From Antedon mediterranea (Eukaryota > Echinodermata > Crinoidea > Comatulida > Antedonidae), in NCBI RefSeq assembly GCF_964355755.1, contig NC_092675.1, positions 12,601,312 through 12,665,311 on the forward strand: 64,000 nt of DNA, given 5' to 3'. The notes under the pieces were generated by a model. The model saw only the letters and a program-made list of their open reading frames with translations. It did no database searches and was not told where the DNA came from. This document shows positions 11,009 to 18,100 of this stretch, piece by piece; positions within the stretch are counted from its first letter, which is position 1, and every line of letters begins with the position of its first letter. A program made the translations under genes and the position numbers.

Positions 11009-12757
11009 TGTAGGATGAGCGCTAAGAGACTTATCCAATGACAATGCTTTGTTGATTTTGAGCCTAGACAGTAGGTCAGCCAACACATTTTCCTTGCCTG
11101 GAATGTGTTTTGCTTTGAACAGAATGTTGTGATTTAGGCAACAAAGCACCAAGCGTCGCAGAAGCCGCAGGAGAGTAGCGTCTTTCGCGGTTTTTTTGTT
11201 AAGTATTTCGCAAACTGCTTGGTTGTCGGACCGAAATAGGATCCTCTTATTCGCGAGCCTGGGTGCCCACGTTTCCAACGCAATCACAATTGGAAACAAT
11301 TCAAGTACAGCTATGGACCTGCCTAAAAATGAACACGGCCAAGGAAACGCAAACCAATCACTTCCCAAGATAGCACCGCATCCGATTGAACCCGCCGCGT
11401 CGGTAAATAATCGGATCGTATCCGAGGTGATCCATTTTTCCGGAAGAATGAGGGCTTTGCCATTGAAATGTTTAATAAAGGTAAGCCACATGTACAGATC
11501 CTGTTTCGCTTCTAAACTAAGCCTAATGAAATGGTTTGGGTGTTTTGCAAGGGAGAGGAGGTTGATGAGTCTTCGCAAAAAAGTTCGACCCGGTAGGACA
11601 ACTGAACAAGCATAACTCAAGAGCCCTATTAACGATTGTAGTTCCCTTAAAGTAACTTTTTTCCTTGTTACAAATTTATCTAGAATTGATTTTATTTTCG
11701 TTACTTTTGCCTCCGGCAAGCGACATATCATGTTGATTGAATCAACTTCAATGCCGTAAATGATGATATTCGTCGTTGGAGCGACTGTCTTAGAATCTTT
11801 TATGGGTACTCCAATTCTGCGACAAAGGAATATGAAACTGGCTAATGCTTCGCGACAGGTTTTCGAATGCGCCGGGCCTACGAACCAGAAATCGTCTAAA
11901 ATGTGCGAAGACTCATGAACCTGAAATTTGTTCCCCATGATCCATATTATTGCTCGACTAAATGACTCAAATATTTGGCAGGATCTGCTAGCCCCCATTG
12001 GTAGACACTTGTCAAAGTAAAGTAGACCCTCCCAACTGAAACCTAACAGATGATAGTCGTCCGGATGGATCGGGACAATGCGAAAAGCATCTTCGATATC
12101 TGCCTTGGCCATAAGGCATCCTATTCCATTGCGGAGAACAAGCATTATTACCGAATCTATTGTATCGTATGACACGGCAGAGGCTTCGGAAGGGATACCG
12201 GAGTTTACAGAGACACCCCGCGGGTATGACAGGTCTTGTATAATACGGAATTTTCCCGCCTCCGCCTTTGGAATGACGCCCAACGGTGATGCGACAAAAT
12301 CTGAGAAAGGTGGGGAGACAAACGGGCCTGCTAGCCTTTTGCGGTGGATACCAATCTTAATAAAAGTTGTGATTTGCTCCGGATGGTTAATGGCGCTAGG
12401 ATGGTTGCGTGCGATTCCCGGCGGAGGGGGAGTGTTGCAACAAAGTCTGAACCCGACTGAAAATCCCGAAATTAAATTTGTAAAGAGGCGTGGTGAATAA
12501 CCGGTTAAGTACGAGGCCAGCACTTTAACTTTTACTGGTGTTGGTAATGTTGCCTTGCTTGGCTGTTTGATTTCTGGCCGTGATATGTCCGAATCCAGAG
12601 GGACGCTGTTTCCTGCAGCGGATCTTGGGATGAGGGAGGTCGCACAAGGGACAGTTGTGTTTGAAAGTACAGGGATGTGCTGTGCAGGTTTTTCCTGTAT
12701 GGAAGGCAAAGCAGTAGCCTTTGGGAACCCCACGAAAGGGCTGATTGAATCCCGTTC
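10979..12757 (-). CDS. Reverse transcriptase-RNase H polyprotein (pol)
   Basis: Copies element RNA into cDNA and removes the RNA strand. Counted from the GTG codon at 12733 (584 residues), RT motif A is KADIEDAF with D212, motif B is LPMGASR at 244-250, and motif C is ILDD at 278-281, the hydrophobic-LDD form usual in DIRS-order elements. RNase H follows with D445 (FTDAAG), E478 (LELFP), D503 (RSDNQ), H543 and D553 (HIPGKENVLADLLSR). A conserved pre-RT segment TPVKVKVLASYL begins near residue 65. The frame opens after a TGA at 12758-12760 and contains no ATG before RT (first Met near residue 197). It overlaps the gag-like ORF by about 230 bp in the +1 frame relative to gag, so a +1 frameshift near the gag stop, or splicing, is needed. 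No protease or DDE integrase is seen. Confidence 0.95.
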   Translation of the reverse strand, partial: ERDSISPFVGFPKATALPSIQEKPAQHIPVLSNTTVPCATSLIPRSAAGNSVPLDSDISRPEIKQPSKATLPTPVKVKVLASYLTGYSPRLFTNLISGFSVGFRLCCNTPPPPGIARNHPSAINHPEQITTFIKIGIHRKRLAGPFVSPPFSDFVASPLGVIPKAEAGKFRIIQDLSYPRGVSVNSGIPSEASAVSYDTIDSVIMLVLRNGIGCLMAKADIEDAFRIVPIHPDDYHLLGFSWEGLLYFDKCLPMGASRSCQIFESFSRAIIWIMGNKFQVHESSHILDDFWFVGPAHSKTCREALASFIFLCRRIGVPIKDSKTVAPTTNIIIYGIEVDSINMICRLPEAKVTKIKSILDKFVTRKKVTLRELQSLIGLLSYACSVVLPGRTFLRRLINLLSLAKHPNHFIRLSLEAKQDLYMWLTFIKHFNGKALILPEKWITSDTIRLFTDAAGSIGCGAILGSDWFAFPWPCSFLGRSIAVLELFPIVIALETWAPRLANKRILFRSDNQAVCEILNKKTAKDATLLRLLRRLVLCCLNHNILFKAKHIPGKENVLADLLSRLKINKALSLDKSLSAHPTEVQHELLHI

Positions 12758-13445
12758 TCACCCCTGAAGTGGTCATCGGGACCGATTGATATGTTACTAG
12801 CTTTAGCATCAGTTCGGTGTGCAGTACCTCCCACTTCAAGGAGCGTCCTTGACGGGCTCTTCTGAATTGTTCATCGTATGCTCGCCATGCATTGTTCTGT
12901 GCAGTAATTGACAACTCCAAAATGTTGTTCGCATATTTTAAAATGTTAAAACATTCCTTTGGGAATTTTTCCAAGAAAATGGCTGCATAGATGTGGAACG
13001 CCTGTTGCCATTCTAAAACCGTGAGCGGTTTCCGTTTTTGGTCGCTCTCGACTCGCACTTGGTTTCCTGCTATAGTCACCGACATATGCGGGTCGCGTTG
13101 GTTGGGGAGCAGAGACCTTATTTCGATATATTGATCGTTCCAAATTTTTGTTTTGGTGGGAAGAGGAATGTCCGACCCCAAGGCAATAGTGTCCATCATT
13201 GTCAATTGACACCCAGTTGACGGCTCACCTTGGAGAAGGTCGCTGATTAAAGGGGTAACCGCTTCTTCCATCGCCGATGGTCCATCTCCCTCTGATGAAT
13301 TAGTAGCAGGAGGCGCATCGGTCGGTTTCTTCATCTGTTTTGCTACGGCCTCTGCCAATTTTTCATAGTCGATATTAGCTGTTAGTTGTTCCGTTGTGGT
13401 TGGTTTTGGTGCCACTGACCGGCGGGTGGACTTTGATTTCGGCAT
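12525..13445 (-). CDS. Gag-like protein with CCCH and CCHC zinc module
   Basis: Probable nucleocapsid/structural protein, 306 residues from the ATG at 13445 (MPKSKSTRRS). The open frame goes on upstream for 43 codons, but that part is a low-complexity F/Y-rich stretch and is unlikely to be coding. Basic and acidic low-complexity N-terminus, then a helical-looking middle (about residues 90-240 by the 306-residue count). Near the C-terminus (residues 245-277) are C-x8-C-x4-C-x3-H followed at once by C-x2-C-x3-H-x4-C, a CCCH finger plus a CCHC-like knuckle. Such C-terminal zinc modules precede RT in many animal YR retrotransposons (from memory). The ATG sits 5 nt after a strong pyrimidine-AG splice-acceptor-like sequence. 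The 3' end overlaps pol. No enzymatic motif is seen; the gag role comes from position and zinc module. Confidence 0.82.
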   Translation of the reverse strand: MPKSKSTRRSVAPKPTTTEQLTANIDYEKLAEAVAKQMKKPTDAPPATNSSEGDGPSAMEEAVTPLISDLLQGEPSTGCQLTMMDTIALGSDIPLPTKTKIWNDQYIEIRSLLPNQRDPHMSVTIAGNQVRVESDQKRKPLTVLEWQQAFHIYAAIFLEKFPKECFNILKYANNILELSITAQNNAWRAYDEQFRRARQGRSLKWEVLHTELMLKLVTYQSVPMTTSGVRTGFNQPFRGVPKGYCFAFHTGKTCTAHPCTFKHNCPLCDLPHPKIRCRKQRPSGFGHITARNQTAKQGNITNTSKS

Positions 13446-13485
13446 TTTACCTAGATAATAGTAATTAAAGAACAAAAAAAAAAAT
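13446..13485 (-). promoter_or_regulatory. Candidate splice acceptor just upstream of gag ATG
   Basis: On the minus strand a run of 11 T and a further pyrimidine-rich stretch lead to ATTATCTAG, with the AG ending at 13451. The gag ATG follows 5 nt later. A leader donor (GTAAGT, 14829-14824) is available to pair with it. Motif only. Confidence 0.4.
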
Positions 13486-13558
13486 ATATCTATATAAAGT
13501 AGTTGCGGGTTTATATCCCGTGGTAACATGTATGATTCACCCATCGATTTGCAAGTAA

Positions 13559-13899
13559 CCTGGCGGCACAGCATAGCTGGTAATTACCCAGGTAAACATC
13601 CAAACGTGGTTGAGCCAACCAACCAAAAAGAAATATAATTAACATGGTATAAAAAGCTATATAAGCATAGTATGATCGGCCCCACCACTTGGCCTGGAGG
13701 CACAGCATAAAACTGCTGGAAGTTACCCAGGACCGATAGTTGGTGGCTACGTTATTATAAATAAAAATACATTCGGCGGAGAGTAAAAAACTGCCAATCG
13801 ATATGGCATAGTACCGTATAACACCAACCGAAGATAAAATGGCCGACCATAAAATAAAAAGCCTGGAGGCACAGCTAAAATAGCTGGAAATTACCCAGG
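13559..13899 (-). repeat. Three imperfect hairpin repeats upstream of gag
   Basis: Copies at 13559-13592, 13693-13731 and 13862-13899, 34-39 bp each. Each starts CCTGG(A/C)GGCACAGC and ends TTACCCAGG, so CCTGG pairs with CCAGG and an inner CAGC or AGC pairs with GCTG. Copy 2 has a further outer stem, CCACCACTT (13681-13690 region) against AGTTGGTGG. Copy 1 is extended by TAA/TTA next to the stem. Loops and spacers differ while stems are kept, which suggests selection for structure. Non-coding; any ORF across it is chance. Confidence 0.75.
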
Positions 13900-14060
13900 A
13901 AAACCATGTAATGAGTTGGTGGTTAGGTAGGCCTACCGTAATCATAGGTAGTAGACTACTAAGTAATAGTAGAAGAAAGATAATTATACTGTATAGTATA
14001 AAGTACTATATCTATATATATAATATATAATAGTAGTAGCAGTATTATTGCATATTCTTA
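13900..14060. other. AT-rich non-coding stretch between SGNH and gag
   Basis: AT-rich sequence with TA-dinucleotide runs and TAGTAGTAG-like simple repeats, plus a GTAGGCCTAC palindrome near 13927-13936. No ORF with family signatures. It belongs to the 774-bp gap between the SGNH stop (14220) and gag ATG. Confidence 0.6.
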
Positions 14061-14111
14061 TAAAAAAAAATAAAAAAATAAATAAAAAAAAATAAATAAA
14101 AAAAAAAAAAA

Positions 14112-14147
<36 letters not shown>

Positions 14148-14160
14148 AAAAAAAAAAAAA
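14061..14160. repeat. A-rich low-complexity tract (plus strand)
   Basis: About 100 bp of nearly pure A with scattered T (AAATAAA units), that is T-rich on the transcribed strand. It follows the SGNH ORF in transcription order and adjoins a dyad. Length may be unreliable because such runs are hard to sequence. Confidence 0.85.
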
Positions 14161-14212
14161 TATCATCAATAAATTTTTTATTTTTTATTTTTTTTTATAT
14201 TTACTGATGATA
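14161..14212. repeat. 13-bp inverted repeat around a T-rich loop
   Basis: TATCATCAATAAA at 14161-14173 pairs with TTTACTGATGATA at 14200-14212 (12 of 13). The 26-bp loop is almost all T. It lies between the A-rich tract and the SGNH stop codon, 8 bp away. It could end an SGNH transcript or be a remnant of an insertion. Confidence 0.7.
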
Positions 14213-14219
14213 GAAACAT

Positions 14220-14798
14220 TTATTGAAATACTGGCCTTTTAAGAATTTTTTCTGCGTGCATCATCGCTCCTCTTACACCCCTCATATACTTGTACATGCC
14301 TGATGGACCGAGATGGACACCGTCTACATGTAGATGAGACAAATCGCCCCATAATCCTCTGTGCTTCCATAGTATAACATCATGCCTATTTGCAAACCGC
14401 CTTTCTAAAGTTCGGTTGAGTTCAATGATCCTGTCGTTAAAGCGACCACCCACTAAGTTCGGCGATCGTTTAAGGAGTTGACAAATCATCACGAGTTTAC
14501 AATCTGTTCCGCAAAGCAGGAAGTCAACTAAAGTGCATAAGCGTGCGACTATGTAGCGATTATCTCGGTCAGCTAGGTCGTTTTCTCCAAGTTGTATAAT
14601 TACAACATCAGGCGACACAGGCCAAGCATATAATAAAGATGGGTATTGATGAAGTTTAAGACCCCCTCTACATCTGTAGGCAATAACAAAGTTGTGTTTC
14701 GATAGTCTCATATTAGCCGCATTGTTGAACGGCGTGTTGGCATAGTCACGTAGCCTCCGAATAAAGGAGTGCCCGAAAAGGCATACCGTAATTGGCAT
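14220..14798 (-). CDS. SGNH/GDSL-type hydrolase-like protein of the retrotransposon
   Basis: 192 residues from the ATG at 14798, the first ORF of the element. Motifs follow SGNH-hydrolase order: block I GHSF with candidate nucleophile S11, block II glycine in CRGG (G45/G46), block III GEND with G71 and N73, and block V DGVH with D159 and H162. The length is near the usual size of a single SGNH domain. No signal peptide or membrane segment is evident. Its substrate is unknown; SGNH proteins include lipases, acetyl-esterases and non-enzymatic relatives. SGNH-like domains are known as accessory domains in some retrotransposons (for example CR1 LINEs), so a role in transposition is plausible. The unusual point is its place before gag rather than at the 3' end. 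A donor-like GTAAGT lies 26 bp upstream of its ATG. Confidence 0.85.
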   Translation of the reverse strand: MPITVCLFGHSFIRRLRDYANTPFNNAANMRLSKHNFVIAYRCRGGLKLHQYPSLLYAWPVSPDVVIIQLGENDLADRDNRYIVARLCTLVDFLLCGTDCKLVMICQLLKRSPNLVGGRFNDRIIELNRTLERRFANRHDVILWKHRGLWGDLSHLHVDGVHLGPSGMYKYMRGVRGAMMHAEKILKRPVFQ

Positions 14799-14947
14799 GA
14801 TACCTTTATAAATTAAAACAGTTACTTACAGAAACGAGGGAGAATGCGTAAAATACAGTTGAATTCTGAAGAAATCACGAATAGTTAGGATGTGATACGA
14901 AAAATTACTCTCCAAATATATAATGACAACGATGAAATGGAATTTGA
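14799..14947 (-). other. Leader between A1 and the SGNH ORF
   Basis: 149 bp without an ORF. It contains a consensus 5' splice site on the minus strand, TTTCTGTAAGTAAC, with GTAAGT at 14829-14824, 26 nt before the SGNH ATG. Nothing else is recognised. Confidence 0.55.
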
Positions 14948-15158
14948 AAATTGAGTTTTGACGCAGGACGTAGGTTTAGTCTTAATTAAAACAAAGGAGA
15001 GGATTAAACCACATGCGCCGCCGCTTATAAAGCCCCTCCAGCGATATGTTATGCATGACTTGGCAAATGAAACACCCTCTATCAGGAATTACAATTATAC
15101 CTGTCTGCTAAGTGACACAAAACTATTTTCCTATATGCTTCGGAAAATTCTCTTTGTG
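14948..15158 (-). repeat. Split direct repeat A1 (5' terminal copy)
   Basis: 211 bp, same as 9173-9383 with one difference seen. In element orientation it is the 5' end, beginning CACAAAGAGAATTTTCC. A small plus-strand ORF across both copies is chance. Confidence 0.95.
15024..15031 (-). promoter_or_regulatory. TATA-like box in A1
   Basis: The minus strand reads GGGGCTTTATAAGCGGCGGC, a TATA-like box in a GC-rich setting within the 5' repeat, well placed to start the genomic RNA in A1. The same box lies in A2 at about 9249-9256. Motif only, no transcript evidence. Confidence 0.4.
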
Positions 15159-18100
15159 ATTTTTGAAAAAACTTGTTAACATAAAAACACCAAAGTGCTT
15201 AGAATAGCTTCAAATCACATTTGGAGATGTTTTAGACCATTTTGTGATTTTTGAAAAAACTTGTTAACATAAAAACACGAAAGTGCTTAGAATAGCTTCA
15301 AATCACATTTGGAGACGTTTTAGACCATTTTGTGATTTTTGAAAAAACTTGTTAACATAAAAACACGAAAGTGCTTAGAATAGCTTCAAATCGCATTTGG
15401 AAACGTTTTAGACCATTTTGTGATTTTCGAAAAAGATTGTTAACATAAAAACACCAATGTGCTTAGAATCACATTATAAACCGTTTTAGACCATTTTGAG
15501 CATTTCGATAACAATTTTCACACAAAAACATCAAAGAGCACAAAATAGCTTAATATCGTATTTATAAATGTTTTAGACCATTTTGAGCATTTCGACAAAA
15601 CTTTTTCACACAAAACACCAAAGTGCTTAGAATAGCTTCAAATCGCATTTGGAGACGTTTTACACCATTTTGTGATTTCGATGAAACTTGATTACACAAA
15701 AACATCAAAGTGCTTAAAATCACATTATAAACCGTTTTAGACCATTTTGAGCATTTCGATAACACTTTTCACACAAAAACATCAAAGAGCACAAAATAGC
15801 TTAATATCGTATTTAAAAACGTTTTAGACCATTTTGAGCATTTAGACAAAACTTTTTTACACAAAACACCAAAGTGCTTAGAATAGCTTCAAATCGCATT
15901 TGGAGACGTTTTAGAACATTTTGTGTTTTTCGAAAAAAACTGTTAACATAAAAACACCAAAGTGCTTAGAATAGCTTCAAATCGCATTTGGAGACGTTTT
16001 AGAACATTTTGTGTTCTTCGAAAAAACCTGTTAACATAAAAACACCAAAGTGCTTAGAATAGCTTCAAATCGCATTTGGAGACGTTTTAGACCATTTTGT
16101 GATTTTTGAAAAAACTTGTTAACATAAAAACACCAAAGTGCTTAGAATAGCTTCAAATCACATTTGGAGACGTTTTAGACCATTTTGTGATTTTCGAAAA
16201 AACTTGTTAACATAAAAACACCAAAGTGCTTAGAATAGCGTCAAATCGCATTTGGAGACGGTTTAGACCATTTTGTGATTTTGAAAAAACTTGTTAACAT
16301 AAAAACACCAAAGTGCTTAGAATAGCTTTAAATCGCATTTGGAGACGTTTTAGACCATTTTGTGATTTTCGAAAAAACTTGTTAACATAAAAACACCAAA
16401 GTGCTTAGAATAGCTTCAAATCGTATTTGGAGACGTTTTAGACCATTTTGAGATTTTCGAAAAAACTTGGTTACACAAAAACATCAAAGTGCTTAAAATC
16501 ACATTATAAACCGTTTTAGACCATTTTGAGCATTTCGATAACACTTTTCACACAAAAACATCAAAGAGCACAAAATAGCTTAATATCGTATTTAAAAACG
16601 TTTTAGACCATTTTGAGCATTTCGACAAAACTTTTTCACACAAAACACCAAATTGCTTAGAATAGCTTCAAATCGCATTTGGAGACGTTTTAGACCAATT
16701 TGTGCATTTCGATGAAACTTGATTACACAAAAACATCAAAGTGTTTAAAATCACATTATAAACCGTTTTAGACCATTTTGAGCATTTCGATAACACTTTT
16801 CACACAAAAACATCAAAGAGCACAAAATAGCTTAATATCGTATTTAAAAACGTTTTAGACCATTTTGAGCATTTCGACAAAACTTTTTCACACAAAACAC
16901 CAAAGTGCTTAGAATAGCTTCAAATCGCATTTGGAGACGTTTTAGACCAATTTGTGCATTTCGATGAAACTTGATTACACAAAAACATCAAAGTGCTTAA
17001 AATCACATTATAAACCGTTTTAGACCATTTTGAGCATTTCGATAACACTTTTCACACAAAAACATCAAAGAGCACAAAATAGCTTAATATCGTATTTAAA
17101 AACGTTTTAGACCATTTTGAGCATTTAGACAAAACTTTTTCACACAAAACACCAAAGTGCTTAGAATAGCTTCAAATCGCATTTGGAGACGTTTTAGACC
17201 ATTTTGTGATTTTTGAAAAAACTTGTTAACATAAAAACACCAAAGTGCTTAGAATAGCTTCAAATCGCATTTGGAAACGTTTTAGACCATTTTGTGATTT
17301 TCGAAAAAACTTGTTAACATAAAAACACGAAAGTGCTTAGAATCACATTATAAACCGTTTTAGACCATTTTGAGCATTTCGATAACCATTTTCACACAAA
17401 AACATCAAAGAGCACAAAATAGCTTAATATCGTATTTAAAAATGTTTTAGACCATTTTGAGCATTTAGATAAAACTTTTTCACACAAAACACCAAAGTGC
17501 TTAGAATAGCTTCAAATCGCATTTGGAGACGTTTTAGACCATTTTGTGATTTTTGAAAAAACTTGTTAACATAAAAACACCAAAGTGCTTAGAATAGTTT
17601 CAAATCACATTTGGAGATGTTTTAGACCATTTTGTGATTTTTGAAAAAACTTATTAACATAAAAACACGAAAGTGCTTAGAATAGCTTCAAATCACATTT
17701 GGAGACGTTTTAGACCATTTTGTGATTTTTGAAAAAACTTGTTAACATAAAAACACGAAAGTGCTTAGAATAGCTTCAAATCGCATTTGGAAACGTTTTA
17801 GACCATTTTGTGATTTTCGAAAAAGATTGTTAACATAAAAACACCAATGTGCTTAGAATCACATTATAAACCGTTTTAGACCATTTTGAGCATTTCGATA
17901 ACAATTTTCACACAAAAACATCAAAGAGCACAAAATAGCTTAACATCGTATTTATAAATGTTTTAGACCATTTTGAGCATTTCGACAAAACTTTTTCATA
18001 CAAAACACCAAAGTGCTTAGAATAGCTTCAAATCGCATTTGGAGACGTTTTTTATACCATTTTGTGATTTCGATGAAACTTGATTACACAAAAACATCAA

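Larger units (their letters stand above)
8716..15158 (-). mobile_element. Ngaro-like tyrosine-recombinase retrotransposon, apparently complete
   Basis: A 6443-bp insertion that interrupts one satellite monomer. Read on the minus strand, the order is A1 (15158-14948), SGNH ORF, gag-like ORF, RT/RNase H ORF, tyrosine recombinase ORF, B1 (9799-9384), A2 (9383-9173), a 41-bp linker, B2 (9131-8716). This A1-ORFs-B1-A2-B2 split direct repeat arrangement is the established signature of Ngaro/PAT-group DIRS-order elements. There are no LTRs, no DDE integrase and no methyltransferase domain, which favours Ngaro over DIRS1 itself. A1 and A2 differ at one seen position in 211, and B1 and B2 at two in 416, so the copy is young. 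Main ORFs have no internal stops and keep their catalytic residues. There is no target duplication: the element is bounded by a shared TTTGTG. Family-level placement is inferred from structure and motifs. Confidence 0.93.

Noticed and set aside
11196-13220. Plus-strand open frames (11196-11615, 12078-12500, 12555-12767, 13038-13220) opposite pol and gag, and minus-strand frames 12532-12834 and 12946-13212
   Set aside because: Antisense or alternate-frame shadows of well-supported gag and pol genes.
13511-13945. 144-codon minus-strand frame upstream of gag
   Set aside because: Runs through the three hairpin repeats, W/S/Y-rich with no motif. The sequence looks selected for RNA structure rather than protein.
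14200-14220. CTGATGA plus GAAAC words suggesting a hammerhead ribozyme
   Set aside because: The words lie next to each other in a low-complexity dyad without the three required helices and correct spacing.
8716-15158. LTR retrotransposon (Gypsy or Copia type)
   Set aside because: There are no long terminal repeats at the ends, no DDE integrase and no protease. The repeats are split, and a tyrosine recombinase is present.
15562-15765. Minus-strand open frame in satellite, repeated almost identically at 29453-29656
   Set aside because: It is made of consecutive satellite monomers (each gives a similar SKCSKWSK- or KSQNGLK-like segment). It has no domain, and the two copies are explained by the 13891-bp duplication.
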